A DNA stretch of 64,000 nt from Arthrobacter sp. AFG20 (lineage in GTDB: Bacteria > Actinomycetota > Actinomycetes > Actinomycetales > Micrococcaceae). Below, one piece after another: positions 43,420-53,304 of the stretch; within the stretch, counting starts at the first letter, position 1; every line of letters begins with the position of its first letter. Position numbers and translations under genes: made by a program. The notes under the pieces are model-generated. The model saw only the letters and a program-made list of their open reading frames with translations. It made no database searches and had not been told where the DNA came from. The stretch lies in the NCBI RefSeq assembly GCF_002892795.1, contig NZ_PJMC01000001.1, positions 1 to 64,000 of the forward strand, written 5' to 3'.

Positions 43420-44081
43420 TCCGCATCCTGCTGGCTGATGACCAGAATCTCATCCGCGCGGGTTTCCGGGCCCTCCTGAACGCCGAACCGGACATGGAGG
43501 TGGTGGCCGAGTGCGGGACCGGCCGCGACGCCGTCCGCCTCGCGGCCCGGGAGCGTCCCGACGTGGTGCTGATGGACATCCGGATGCCCGAGACGGACGG
43601 GCTGGAGGCCACCCGGAAAATCATGGCGGACCAGGGCCTCGCGGGCACCCGCATCATCATCCTCACCACCTTCGAACTGGACGAATACATCGCGGAGGCG
43701 GTGCGGGCCGGGGCAGCAGGGTTCCTGGTGAAGGACACCGAACCCGAGGAATTGCTCCGCGCCGTGCGCGTGGTCCACGACGGCGACGCGCTGCTCTCGC
43801 CGTCGGTCACCCGGCGCATCATGGCCCAGCTGGCGCTGCAGTCCCGGGCGACGGCGGCTCCAGTGTCGCTGGCGAACATCACCGAGCGTGAGCGCGAAGT
43901 GCTGCGGCTCGTGGGCGAGGGCCTGAACAACGCCGAGATCGCCGAGCGGCTGGTGATCACGCCGCTCACAGCCAAGACGCACGTCTCACGCATCATGACA
44001 AAACTGCTGGTCCGCGACCGGGCACAGCTGGTGGTGCTGGCCTACGAATCGGGGCTCGTCCGGCCCGGCTGGGCCGGCTGA
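43416..44081 (+). CDS. NarL/LuxR-type response regulator
   Basis: 221 residues from a GTG overlapping the kinase stop by 4 bp. The receiver domain (residues 1-120) has LLADDQNLIRAGF, the phospho-Asp in DVVLMDIRMPETDG, Thr in IIILTTFEL and Lys in GFLVKDTEP. The GerE/LuxR HTH (about 150-212) reads LTEREREVLRLV-like (ITEREREVLRLVGEGL), NNAEIAERLVITPLTAKTH and VSRIMTKL. It should activate or repress a small set of genes; the SHOCT gene and the ABC exporter that follow on the same strand are candidates. Confidence 0.94.
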   Translation: MIRILLADDQNLIRAGFRALLNAEPDMEVVAECGTGRDAVRLAARERPDVVLMDIRMPETDGLEATRKIMADQGLAGTRIIILTTFELDEYIAEAVRAGAAGFLVKDTEPEELLRAVRVVHDGDALLSPSVTRRIMAQLALQSRATAAPVSLANITEREREVLRLVGEGLNNAEIAERLVITPLTAKTHVSRIMTKLLVRDRAQLVVLAYESGLVRPGWAG

Positions 44082-44220
44082 GGCAGCAGGCACCTGACTC
44101 CCGGCGGAGTATGCGCGGCACCCAAGGTGACTCCCGGCGTCGGACGACCCGCCGCCGTCGGACGGCCAGACTCGAAGCAGAGCCGAAAGACGGCCCTTAC
44201 CGAGATTTTGGGAGCACGAC

Positions 44221-44529
44221 ATGACTTCATCCCTAGCCACAGCGTTCGCGGTACAGTCCGCGCAACTGCTGGCCGATCCCGCCGCCCACGGCCCGTGGGG
44301 CACCGGATTCTCGCCGTGGTTCCTGCTGTTCCCGCTGTTCTGGATCCTGGTGATCGGACTGTTCATCTTCTTCGCCCGGCGCACCTGGCGCAGGAACCAC
44401 GAGTGGGCTACAGCCCGCGGCGGCGAAAGCGTCCTGCGCGAGCGCTACGCACGCGGCGAAATAGACGAGACCGAATACCACCAGCGGCTGGAGGTCCTGC
44501 GCGGCGACTCGCGGGGGAACCGCCGGTAA
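44221..44529 (+). CDS. SHOCT-domain membrane protein
   Basis: 102 residues with GGGAGCACG before the ATG. A hydrophobic segment (FLLFPLFWILVIGLFIFF, about residues 34-51) is followed by a basic RRTWRRN stretch. A short C-terminal SHOCT domain follows: LRERYARGEIDETEYHQRLEVL. SHOCT segments are helical and thought to mediate oligomerisation; the protein is typical next to two-component systems and ABC exporters in actinobacteria. It lies 139 bp after the response regulator. Confidence 0.8.
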   Translation: MTSSLATAFAVQSAQLLADPAAHGPWGTGFSPWFLLFPLFWILVIGLFIFFARRTWRRNHEWATARGGESVLRERYARGEIDETEYHQRLEVLRGDSRGNRR

Positions 44530-44537
44530 CGCCTACC

Positions 44538-44602
44538 GCAACGCGAGGTCAGATACCGCCCAATGGCGCCTCGGAATTGGGCGATACCTGACCCCGCGTT
44601 GC
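44538..44602. terminator. 65-bp inverted repeat after the SHOCT gene
   Basis: GCAACGCG-GGTCAG-TA-CGCCCAAT pairs with ATTGGGCG-TA-CTGACC-CGCGTTGC, a 27-position stem with only two or three mismatches, around GGCGCCTCGGA. It ends the SHOCT transcript before the ABC operon. Confidence 0.7.
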
Positions 44603-44663
44603 TTGTTCGGGTTTTTGAGATTTAGCTATTCCTTTGGCCCGCGCCGCGTACTAGCGTGATGGG

Positions 44664-45659
44664 GTGCCCGAACTCCATTCCGCCGAAGGAACGTCCAACA
44701 AGCCTGTGCCCGCTCACGAAGAAGGTCCCGAGCCGCCGCACTACGTCATCACCGCAGAGAACCTGACAAAGACCTACGGCGACGTCACCGCTGTCGACGG
44801 CATTTCCTTCCGCGTTCCCGCGGGGGAGTCCTTCGGGCTGCTCGGGCCGAACGGCGCGGGGAAGTCCACCACCATGAAAATGATCGGCGGAGTGTCCCAG
44901 CGGACGTCCGGGAACCTGACCATCATGGGGCTGGATCCCGAGCAGAACGGTCCCGAGGTGCGGGCGCACCTTGGCGTGGTTCCGCAGCAGGACAACCTCG
45001 ACGAGGAACTCAAGGTCAGGGACAACCTGCTGGTCTACGGCCGCTACTTCGGCCTGCCCATGAGCTACCTCAGGCCCAAGGCCGACGAGCTGCTCGAATT
45101 CGCGCAGCTGACGGACAAGGCCAAGTCCAAGGTGGACGCCCTGTCCGGCGGCATGAAGCGCCGCCTCACCATCGCGCGCTCGCTCATCAACGAGCCCCGC
45201 ATCCTGCTGCTCGACGAGCCCACCACCGGCCTGGATCCGCAGGCGCGGCACATCCTCTGGGACCGGCTGTTCCGGCTGAAGGAGCAGGGCGTCACGCTGA
45301 TCCTCACCACGCATTATATGGATGAGGCCGAGCAGCTTTGCGACCGGCTGATCGTGGTGGACAAGGGCCGGATCATGGCGGAGGGATCGCCGGCCGCGCT
45401 CATCCGGGACTACTCCACCCGCGAGGTCCTGGAGCTGCGGTTCGGGTCGGAGCGCAACGCCAGCATCGGGGCCGAGCTCGAGGGCATCGGCGAACGCCTG
45501 GAAACGCTCCCGGACCGGGTGCTCATCTACACGCACGACGGCGAGTCCGCGCTGGAGGAAGTCTCAGCGCGCGGGCTGCGCCCGCTGACGTCGCTGGTGC
45601 GCAGATCCTCGCTGGAGGACGTGTTCCTCCGGCTCACCGGCAGGAGCCTCGTTGACTGA
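44664..45659 (+). CDS. ABC-2 exporter ATPase (DrrA/NodI type)
   Basis: 331 residues from a GTG start. Walker A GPNGAGKSTTMKM, Q-loop VVPQQDNLDEEL (NodI/DrrA-like), signature DALSGGMKRRLTIARSL, Walker B RILLLDEPTTGLDPQAR and switch His in LILTTHYMDEAEQ. The C-terminal ~70 residues form the DrrA-type regulatory tail (LRPLTSLVRRSSLEDVFL). The first ~35 residues are a hydrophilic extension. It forms an operon with two permease genes; each junction overlaps. Probable role: export of a lipid, antibiotic or polysaccharide precursor; not determinable. Confidence 0.93.
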   Translation: MPELHSAEGTSNKPVPAHEEGPEPPHYVITAENLTKTYGDVTAVDGISFRVPAGESFGLLGPNGAGKSTTMKMIGGVSQRTSGNLTIMGLDPEQNGPEVRAHLGVVPQQDNLDEELKVRDNLLVYGRYFGLPMSYLRPKADELLEFAQLTDKAKSKVDALSGGMKRRLTIARSLINEPRILLLDEPTTGLDPQARHILWDRLFRLKEQGVTLILTTHYMDEAEQLCDRLIVVDKGRIMAEGSPAALIRDYSTREVLELRFGSERNASIGAELEGIGERLETLPDRVLIYTHDGESALEEVSARGLRPLTSLVRRSSLEDVFLRLTGRSLVD

Positions 45660-46539
45660 GCCGTCGGCTACTGTGCCAGCCACCGCCGTTTCAGCGGAAA
45701 GTACGACGGCGGGACGCGCCTTGCGTGCGCACCCTCCCGAGGTGTCGGCCGCCAAGGCGCGGCGCTGGGGCGCCTTCTACTACGCCGAGCAGGTCCTCCG
45801 CGTCATGAAGGGGTACGGCTGGTCGATCTTCCTGTACAGCGTGGGCCAGCCCGCCGCATACCTGTTCGCCATGGGCGTCGGCCTGGCCACGCTGGTGGAC
45901 ACCAACGCTGTCTCCGCGTTCGGTGGCGTCAGCTACATCGCCTTCATCGCGCCGGCACTGCTCGTCTCTGCTGCGGTAATGACCGCCGCCACCGAATTCA
46001 CCTTCCCTGTGATGGACGGCTTCAAATGGCGCCGGGTCTACTACGGGCCGCACGCCTCCCCGCTCACCCCGGAGCAGATCGCGGCCGGGCAGATCATCGC
46101 GGTAACCCTGCGGTTCCTGCTGCAGTCCGTCATCTACTTCGCCATCGTGGCACTGTTTGGCGCATCACCCAGCGGCTGGGGCTGGGGCTCCGTGCTGGTG
46201 GCAACCCTGGCAGGGCTCTCGTTCGGTCTGCCGCTCATGGCCTACGCCGCATCGATCAAGGAGGACAAGGGCCAGTTCGCCATGGTGATGCGGTTCATCG
46301 TCATGCCGCTGTTTCTGTTCTCCGGCACGTTCTTCCCGCTGGACACCCTGCCCGTGCTGGTCCGCTGGATCGGCTGGATTTCGCCCATCTGGCACGGCAC
46401 GGAGCTGGGCCGGGTGATGACCTTCGGCTACGAGGAATCCCCGGTGCTGACCATCATCCATATGGTGTTCCTGCTGGCCCTGGCCTGGATCGGCTGGGTG
46501 CTCACCAAGCGCCAATTCGTCAGGAGGATGGGACAGTGA
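45652..46539 (+). CDS. ABC-2 exporter permease, first subunit
   Basis: 295 residues from a TTG start at 45652 with AGGAG 5 nt upstream, overlapping the ATPase stop by 8 bp. About six helices in the ABC2_membrane/NodJ fold, with SYIAFIAPALLVSAAVMTA and MRFIVMPLFLFSGTFFPLDTLP, the conserved P-L-x-F-x-S-G-T-F-P-L region of DrrB/NodJ proteins. The N-terminal 40 residues are hydrophilic. Its partner gene follows with a GTGA overlap; the two are only distantly alike, so a heterodimeric channel is likely. Confidence 0.9.
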   Translation: MTEPSATVPATAVSAESTTAGRALRAHPPEVSAAKARRWGAFYYAEQVLRVMKGYGWSIFLYSVGQPAAYLFAMGVGLATLVDTNAVSAFGGVSYIAFIAPALLVSAAVMTAATEFTFPVMDGFKWRRVYYGPHASPLTPEQIAAGQIIAVTLRFLLQSVIYFAIVALFGASPSGWGWGSVLVATLAGLSFGLPLMAYAASIKEDKGQFAMVMRFIVMPLFLFSGTFFPLDTLPVLVRWIGWISPIWHGTELGRVMTFGYEESPVLTIIHMVFLLALAWIGWVLTKRQFVRRMGQ

Positions 46540-47369
46540 CACTCCTGACCCAGGGCCACGCCGTCACCGAGGAAGCCCGGAACCGGCGCTTCGGTCCGCT
46601 GTACTCGCGCAACGCCCGCGCGGTGATCGGGCGCGGGCTGATGGCCACCAAGAGCAGCAACTGGATGGTCATGCTGTCCGGGTTCTTCGAGCCGGTGCTG
46701 TTCCTGATTTCCATGGGCGTCGGGATGGGTGCCGTGGTGGGGTCCGTCGCCGGGCCGGGCGGCCAGGAGATCAGCTACGCAGCGTACATCGCACCGGCGC
46801 TCCTTGCGGTCTCGGCCATGAACGGGGCGGTGTACGACTCCACCTGGAATGTCTTCTTCAAGATGAACTTCGCCAAGCTTTACCAGGGGATGCTGTACAC
46901 CTCGCTCGGGCCCCTGGACGTGGCCATCGGCGAGATCGTCCTGGCCCTGCTGCGCGGCCTGCTGTACGCCACCGGGTTCACGGCAGTCATGGGGCTGATG
47001 GGCCTGATCACCACCCCGTGGGCGCTGCTGATGATTCCAGCCTCGGTGCTGATCGCGTTCGGGTTCGCCAGCTTCGGCATGGGCATCACGAGCTTCATGA
47101 AGACCTTCCAGCAGATGGACTGGGTGAACTTCATCATGCTGCCGATGTTCCTGTTCAGTGCCACCTTCTATCCGCTGAGCGTCTACCCCGAGTACATCCA
47201 GTGGCTGATCCAGGCCATGCCGCTGTGGCACGGCGTGGAGCTGCTGCGGCAGATCAGCGCGGCTTCCTTCACCCCGGCGACGGCCATCCACGCGGGCTAC
47301 TACCTGGTGATGATCGTGCTGGGCCTCATGCTCACCACCGGCAGGCTGCGGAGCCTGTTCCTGAAGTAG
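46536..47369 (+). CDS. ABC-2 exporter permease, second subunit
   Basis: 277 residues from a GTG at 46536 overlapping the first permease stop by 4 bp; the frame is open further upstream but inside the first permease. About six helices; shared family marks are SYAAYIAPALLAVSAMNGA and NFIMLPMFLFSATFYPLSVYP. It also carries the EVL-like end LMLTTGRLRSLFLK. Two permease genes after one ATPase is the typical layout of NodIJ/DrrAB derivatives with a duplicated membrane subunit. Confidence 0.9.
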   Translation: MTLLTQGHAVTEEARNRRFGPLYSRNARAVIGRGLMATKSSNWMVMLSGFFEPVLFLISMGVGMGAVVGSVAGPGGQEISYAAYIAPALLAVSAMNGAVYDSTWNVFFKMNFAKLYQGMLYTSLGPLDVAIGEIVLALLRGLLYATGFTAVMGLMGLITTPWALLMIPASVLIAFGFASFGMGITSFMKTFQQMDWVNFIMLPMFLFSATFYPLSVYPEYIQWLIQAMPLWHGVELLRQISAASFTPATAIHAGYYLVMIVLGLMLTTGRLRSLFLK

Positions 47370-47431
47370 ACAGGTGTTCGCCGCCGGTGGAAGCGTCCTG
47401 GGGCGGCCTGGGGATTTGAGAGAATAGCTTC

Positions 47432-47995
47432 ATGCAATCTCTGGGCAGCTCCAAGTCTTCATCCACCACCGGCCGGGGCGGATTCTCCATGTTCCGCATC
47501 AGCGGTCCGGGCCTGCTGGTCCTGATCACTGCCTTCCTGGTGGCAGTGATCTTCGCGGCCAACCAGAACGACGTCGTGGGCTGGGTTGTTGCGGTCATCG
47601 CGCTGTTCTGGCTGGCGCTGGCTTCCTTCGTGGTCTTCAGCATCCAGCGGGCGGCCAAGAAGGCCGGGGCGAAGATCAACGAGGCGCACAACGCTTTCAA
47701 CGCCGCCGCGGGCCGCGCGCCCTCCACCGTTTCGGCCGACCACGGCGGAACCCGCCTGGTCCGCGAACGCGGCGAGGCGGAGGAGATCCGGGACATGAAG
47801 CTGGACCACTCCTTCAAGATCGTGCAGGTGCAGGTGCGCGTGGTGGAGCAGGAGCATGCCAAGGGCACGGCCGCGGACCAGGACACCATCCGCCGCGCCC
47901 TGGAGACCATCGAGATCACCGCCACCAACGCGCGTGACATGATCAAGTCGTCCGGCGGCTCCGGCGAGCCCGTGACCGGAACCATCATCGACTAG
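47432..47995 (+). CDS. Conserved membrane protein of unknown function
   Basis: 187 residues. Two adjacent hydrophobic segments (GLLVLITAFLVAVIFAA and VVGWVVAVIALFWLALASFVVF, residues 27-75) are followed by a cytoplasmic helical tail that begins IQRAAKKAGAKINEAHNA. The tail has a strongly charged stretch (RERGEAEEIRDMKLDHSFKI) and a segment VQVQVRVVEQEHAKGT. It precedes xth with 1-10 bp between, so they are probably co-transcribed. I recognise no named family. Confidence 0.72.
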   Translation: MQSLGSSKSSSTTGRGGFSMFRISGPGLLVLITAFLVAVIFAANQNDVVGWVVAVIALFWLALASFVVFSIQRAAKKAGAKINEAHNAFNAAAGRAPSTVSADHGGTRLVRERGEAEEIRDMKLDHSFKIVQVQVRVVEQEHAKGTAADQDTIRRALETIEITATNARDMIKSSGGSGEPVTGTIID

Positions 47996-47996
47996 A

Positions 47997-48839
47997 GTGG
48001 AACGGGTGAGCTCGGCATTGAAGAAGGACCACCTTCGCATCGCAACAGTCAACGTCAACGGCCTCCGTGCTGCCTACAAAAAGGGCATGTCCGAATGGCT
48101 CGCGACCCGCGAAGTGGACATCCTGACGCTGCAGGAAGTCCGGGCCCCTGACGCAATCGTCCGCCAGCTCATCGGCGAAGGGTGGCACATCCTGCACGCC
48201 GAAGCCGAGGCCAAGGGCCGCGCCGGCGTCGCCATCGCCTCCCGTGACGAGCCTCTCGTTACCCGCGACCACATCGGCGATGACTACTTCGCCACGGCCG
48301 GCCGCTGGGTGGAGGCGGACTTCCGGGTCCGCGACGCCGAGGGCAACGCGTCCCAGCTGACCGTAGTGAGCGCCTACGTGCACTCCGGCGAGGCCGGCAC
48401 CCCCAAGCAGGAGGACAAATACCGCTTCCTGGATCTCATGAGCACGCGTCTGCCCGAGCTCACCAAGCACAGCGACCACGCCCTGGTCACCGGTGACCTG
48501 AACGTCGGCCACACCGAGTTGGACATCAAGAACTGGAAGGGCAACGTCAAGCGTGCCGGCTTCCTACCTGAGGAGCGCGCCTACTTTGACCGCTTCTTCG
48601 GTGAGGAGATCGGCTGGAAGGATGTTCACAGGGGCCTGGCGGGCAACGTCAACGGCCCCTACACCTGGTGGTCGCAGCGCGGCCAGGCCTTCGACAACGA
48701 CACCGGCTGGCGCATCGACTACCACCTGGCCACCCCCGCCCTCGCGGCCGCAGCAGTTTCGGCCGTCGTGGACCGGGCGCCCTCGTGGGACACCCGCTTC
48801 TCTGACCATGCCCCGCTGGTAGTGGACTACCGGCTCTAG
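47997..48839 (+). CDS. xth: Exodeoxyribonuclease III
   Basis: 280 residues (277 if the second GTG at 48006 is used; neither start has a clear ribosome site). AP endonuclease / 3'-5' exonuclease for base-excision repair. Family motifs in order: RIATVNVNGLRAA (Asn), DILTLQEVRAPD (metal-binding Glu), SAYVHSG (Tyr), VTGDLNVGHTELDIKN (Asp-Asn), GWRIDYHLATPAL and the catalytic His in FSDHAPLVVDY. The region THSEAG-like loop carries an insertion (GEAGTPKQEDKYRFLD) usual in actinobacteria. Confidence 0.94.
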   Translation: MERVSSALKKDHLRIATVNVNGLRAAYKKGMSEWLATREVDILTLQEVRAPDAIVRQLIGEGWHILHAEAEAKGRAGVAIASRDEPLVTRDHIGDDYFATAGRWVEADFRVRDAEGNASQLTVVSAYVHSGEAGTPKQEDKYRFLDLMSTRLPELTKHSDHALVTGDLNVGHTELDIKNWKGNVKRAGFLPEERAYFDRFFGEEIGWKDVHRGLAGNVNGPYTWWSQRGQAFDNDTGWRIDYHLATPALAAAAVSAVVDRAPSWDTRFSDHAPLVVDYRL

Positions 48840-49946
<1,107 letters not shown>

Positions 49947-49950
49947 CGAG

Positions 49951-50559
49951 ATGCCGGCCCCCATGCCCGCCAACAGCGGAGTCAGCAACGGAATGAGCCT
50001 CGGGGTCATTCTGGGCTTCCCGCCTGAAATCGCCGAGGAGCTGCAGCGGTGGCGGGCGTCCTTCGGGGACCCCATGGCCACCGTCATCCCGGCGCACATC
50101 ACGCTGGTCACCACCACGCCCACGCAGGACTGGGAAGCTGCCCGGGATCACGTGCGGGCGGTGGCCCGGACGCAGGCGCCGTTCATGGTGACCATCTGCG
50201 GCACGGGGTCCTTCCGGCCCGTCTCCCCGGTGGTCTTCATCAACGTGGAGGACGGGTTCCAGGAATGCGTCGACCTGCACGAAAAGCTCCAGACCGGACC
50301 ACTCGCACGTGAGCTGCCTTTTGCCTACCATCCCCATGTGACCATTGCCCACGACGTCGCACCCGAGAGCCTCGATGAGGCCGAAACGGTGCTGAAAGAC
50401 TACAGGGCCACCTTCCCCGTGGTTAGCATGGGACTTTACGAGCACGACACCGACGGTATTTGGCAGCTACGGGAAGAGCTTGACTTTGGTACCGAACCAG
50501 ACGACGAACGGGACGCCCTCCGGGCACCAAACGCCGACGGAGCCACCGCTCCCCACTGA
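49951..50559 (+). CDS. 2H phosphoesterase (2'-5' RNA ligase family)
   Basis: 202 residues from the ATG at 49951; two other in-frame ATGs (49930 and 49993) are possible. Two HxT motifs define the active site: AHITLVTTTP and YHPHVTIAHD. The family (LigT/CPDase like) cleaves or joins 2'-5' phosphodiester links in small RNAs or cyclic nucleotides. Here the C-terminal 35 residues are acidic and probably disordered. The last 80 bp overlap the start of the YihY-like gene. Confidence 0.86.
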   Translation: MPAPMPANSGVSNGMSLGVILGFPPEIAEELQRWRASFGDPMATVIPAHITLVTTTPTQDWEAARDHVRAVARTQAPFMVTICGTGSFRPVSPVVFINVEDGFQECVDLHEKLQTGPLARELPFAYHPHVTIAHDVAPESLDEAETVLKDYRATFPVVSMGLYEHDTDGIWQLREELDFGTEPDDERDALRAPNADGATAPH

Positions 50560-51661
50560 GCGTGCGCAGCTGCAGCTGGAGGTCATCCGCAAGCAGGTGC
50601 AGTGGGGCAAGGCCCGCAGGTCCGGCCAGGGAGCGTTTCCCCAGCTCATGGCCCTGGTGCAGTGGCTGCAGGCGCGGCTGAACGCCTTCCGGCCGATGCG
50701 GGCCTGGCAGCACTACACGCGCCAGCACGGCCCGCTGATGAGCGCGGGCACCGGCTTCAACATGTTCTTCTCCATCACCGGCCTGCTGGCCACGGGATTC
50801 TCCATCGCAGGGCTTGCCCTCCGCGGCCAGCCGGCACTCCTGGACCGGATCACCGCCAGCGTCGCCGAAAGCGCCCCCGGGCTGCTGAAGGTCGACGGCG
50901 GCGATGGGCTTGTCGATCCGAAGGACCTCCTGAACCCTGACGGTCTCGGCTGGACGGCAGTGATCGCCGCCGTCGTCACCGTCATTACGTCCCTGGGCTG
51001 GATCGCCGGCCTCCGGGAGGGGCTCCGCGGCGTGATGATGCTGGGCCCGCTAAAACTCAATCCGGTCGTCGTCAAACTGCACGACGCCGGCACCCTGCTG
51101 CTGCTCGGCGTCGCCCTGGTCATCAGTTCGGGTGCGTCGCTCGTGTTCGGCACCGCGGCGGGCTGGGCGATGGAGCAGCTCCGCCTGGACCCGGCCGTGG
51201 CGGGGCCGCTGGCGGCCCTGATCAAGATCGCCGTGCCGCTGGTCCTGAACTGGATCACGGCGCTGATCATGTTCCGCCTGGCAGGAGGCCTCAAGCTGTC
51301 CCGGCAGGCGCTGCTGGAGGGAACCATCCTCGCCGGACTGGGCACCACTGTCCTGCAGGTCTTCAGCACAGAACTGCTGGCCGGTGCCGGCCGCAACCCC
51401 ATCCTGGCGCCGTTCGCGATCATCATCGGGCTGCTGATCTGGTTCAACCTGGTCAGCCAGGTCTACCTTGTGGCCGCGTCCTGGTCAGCCATCCGCGAGG
51501 GGGACCTGAAGGCCTCCCCCGCGGCCAAGACCGTCGGCTGGGGGTCACGGCAGGTGCAGCCCGGAAAGACGCCCGTAGAAGGGCTCCATCCGGCCGAGCA
51601 CCCGCGCCCCGTGGGCGTCAGTGTCCGGCGTCGAGGTACTGGTCGGCCCACGCCGCGATAA
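50480..51661 (+). CDS. YihY/BrkB family inner-membrane protein
   Basis: 393 residues from a TTG at 50480, inside the previous gene by 80 bp. The first 85 residues are hydrophilic. Six hydrophobic segments follow in the YihY order: GTGFNMFFSITGLLATGFSIAG, WTAVIAAVVTVITSLGWIAGL, LLLLGVALVISSGASLV, LIKIAVPLVLNWITALIMFRL, LEGTILAGLGTTVLQVF and FAIIIGLLIWFNLVSQVYLVAASW. The IIIGLLIWFNLVSQV segment is a strong family mark. Function is unsettled (once annotated as RNase BN). Its C-terminal 14 codons overlap the end of the convergent hydrolase gene. Confidence 0.86.
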   Translation: MTLVPNQTTNGTPSGHQTPTEPPLPTERAQLQLEVIRKQVQWGKARRSGQGAFPQLMALVQWLQARLNAFRPMRAWQHYTRQHGPLMSAGTGFNMFFSITGLLATGFSIAGLALRGQPALLDRITASVAESAPGLLKVDGGDGLVDPKDLLNPDGLGWTAVIAAVVTVITSLGWIAGLREGLRGVMMLGPLKLNPVVVKLHDAGTLLLLGVALVISSGASLVFGTAAGWAMEQLRLDPAVAGPLAALIKIAVPLVLNWITALIMFRLAGGLKLSRQALLEGTILAGLGTTVLQVFSTELLAGAGRNPILAPFAIIIGLLIWFNLVSQVYLVAASWSAIREGDLKASPAAKTVGWGSRQVQPGKTPVEGLHPAEHPRPVGVSVRRRGTGRPTPR

Positions 51662-52388
51662 TCTTCGCGGCCCGCGCCGCCTGCCCCTTGCCGGTCAGCA
51701 GGTGGTCGCTGCCCTCCAGCGAGACGAAGTTCCGCGGGTGGCGGGCGGTCTGGAAGATCGTGCTGGCGTTCTCGATGCCCACGGTGTTGTCCGTGGGGGA
51801 GTGCAGGACCATCAGGGGCTTGTGCAGCCGCTTGATGCAGTCCGTGAGGTCGGCGTTCTCGAGGTCCTCCACGAAGTGCCGGCGGATCTCCACCCGCTTG
51901 CCACCCAGGTCCACCTCGGCACTGCCCTCGCTGAGGATCTTGTCCAGCGCCGCATCGAAGACGTGGGCTACATGCTTGGGGGAGAAGGGCGCCCCGACCG
52001 TGGCGACCGCATCCAGTTCCGGGATCTCGGACGCGGCAGCGAGGACGGCTGCACCGCCGAAGGAATGCCCCACCAGCAGGGAAATGGCCCGGCCCTCGGC
52101 CCGCATGTACTCCGCAGCCCGGACGGTGTCCGCCACCTTGTGGCTGAACGACCCTGCGGACCACTGGCCCGCAGAGCCGCCGAGGCCCACGTTGTCGAAC
52201 CGGAGCATGCCGATCCCGTTGTCCGCCAGCGCCTTGCACATCCGGGATGCCGCGGGGCTGTCCTTGCCCAGGGTGAAGCCGTGCGAAAAGACGCCCCAGC
52301 CCTTCACCGGGCCGTCCGGCACATCGAGGATGCCGGAGAGCAGTTCGCCGGTGGTGCCTTCGAACGAGACTTTTTCGGAGCGGGACAC
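51618..52388 (-). CDS. Alpha/beta hydrolase (osmotically inducible/OsmC-associated type)
   Basis: 256 residues. Catalytic triad visible: nucleophile Ser in VGHSFGGAAVL, acid Asp in LHSPTDNTVGIENA, and His in EGSDHLLTGKG. Oxyanion HG in FSHGFTLGKDSPAASRM. The fold and length match the BAAT/dienelactone-like hydrolases that are sometimes fused to or encoded with OsmC proteins; substrate unknown. The ATG is preceded by GAAAGGGGAC. It ends within the YihY-like gene, a 44-bp convergent overlap. Confidence 0.86.
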   Translation of the reverse strand: MSRSEKVSFEGTTGELLSGILDVPDGPVKGWGVFSHGFTLGKDSPAASRMCKALADNGIGMLRFDNVGLGGSAGQWSAGSFSHKVADTVRAAEYMRAEGRAISLLVGHSFGGAAVLAAASEIPELDAVATVGAPFSPKHVAHVFDAALDKILSEGSAEVDLGGKRVEIRRHFVEDLENADLTDCIKRLHKPLMVLHSPTDNTVGIENASTIFQTARHPRNFVSLEGSDHLLTGKGQAARAAKIIAAWADQYLDAGH

Positions 52389-52454
52389 GGTGTCCCCTTT
52401 CGTGTGATGCGAATGGCTCTAGTGGGAAATACGAGCGGCTTTATGAGGAAAACG

Positions 52455-52509
52455 ACGACGGCGCCGCTCACCGTACGTTTACCGCACGTGGTGAGCGACG
52501 CCGTCGTCC
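52455..52509 (-). terminator. Terminator of the sdh operon
   Basis: GACGACGGCG-GCTCACC pairs with GGTGAGC-CGCCGTCGTC around a GTACGTTTACCGCACGT loop, 12 bp after the sdhB stop. Confidence 0.85.
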
Positions 52510-52520
52510 GCGCTTAATCC

Positions 52521-53303
52521 TTAGATCTTGCGGGCCAGGATGGCCTGCTTGACCTCCGCGATGGCCTGCGTGACCTGGATGCCGCGGGGGCAAGCCTCCG
52601 AGCAGTTGAAGGTGGTGCGGCAGCGCCACACGCCTTCCTTGTCGTTGAGGATCTCCAGGCGCATGTCGCCGGCGTCGTCACGGGAGTCGAAGATGAACCG
52701 GTGGGCGTTCACGATCGCTGCCGGCCCGAAGTACTGGCCGTCGGTCCAGAACACCGGGCAGGAGGACGTGCACGCGGCGCACAGGATGCACTTGGTGGTG
52801 TCGTCGAAGCGCTCACGGTCCTCGGCGGACTGCAGGCGTTCCTTCGTGGGCTCGTGGCCCTTGTTGATGAGGAACGGCATGACCTCGCGGAAGGACTGGA
52901 AGAACGGCTCCATGTCCACAATCAGGTCCTTCTCCACCGGCAGGCCCTTGATGGGCTCAACGGTGATGGGCTTGGACGTGTCCAGGTCCTTCAGGAGGGT
53001 TTTGCAGGCGAGACGGTTGCGGCCGTTGATGCGCATGGCATCGGAACCGCAGACGCCGTGGGCGCAGGAACGGCGGAAGGAGACGCTACCGTCAATTTCC
53101 CACTTGATCTTGTGCAGGGCGTCCAGCACGCGGTCCGTGCCGTACATGGTCAGCTTGTAGTCGTCCCAGCGGGCTTCCGCGGAAACCTCGGGGTCGTAGC
53201 GCCGGACGCGCAGGGTGATGTCGAACGTCGGGATTTCCCCGCCGCCGCCAACACCGGCGGGAAGTTCGATCTTGGAGGCTGGCTCAGCAAGTTCAGCGGA
53301 CAT
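52521..53303 (-). CDS. sdhB: Succinate dehydrogenase iron-sulfur subunit
   Basis: 260 residues. Carries the three Fe-S clusters linking FAD to quinone: [2Fe-2S] Cys in RRSCAHGVCGSDAM and LACKTLL, [4Fe-4S] in CILCAACTSSCPVFW, and [3Fe-4S] in CRTTFNCSEACPRGI. The end VTQAIAEVKQAILARKI is the usual C-terminal helix. The first 25 residues are an actinobacterial extension. The start is 1 bp after the sdhA stop on the same strand, so the subunits are produced together. Part of complex II in the membrane. Confidence 0.97.
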   Translation of the reverse strand: MSAELAEPASKIELPAGVGGGGEIPTFDITLRVRRYDPEVSAEARWDDYKLTMYGTDRVLDALHKIKWEIDGSVSFRRSCAHGVCGSDAMRINGRNRLACKTLLKDLDTSKPITVEPIKGLPVEKDLIVDMEPFFQSFREVMPFLINKGHEPTKERLQSAEDRERFDDTTKCILCAACTSSCPVFWTDGQYFGPAAIVNAHRFIFDSRDDAGDMRLEILNDKEGVWRCRTTFNCSEACPRGIQVTQAIAEVKQAILARKI

Positions 53304-53304
53304 A

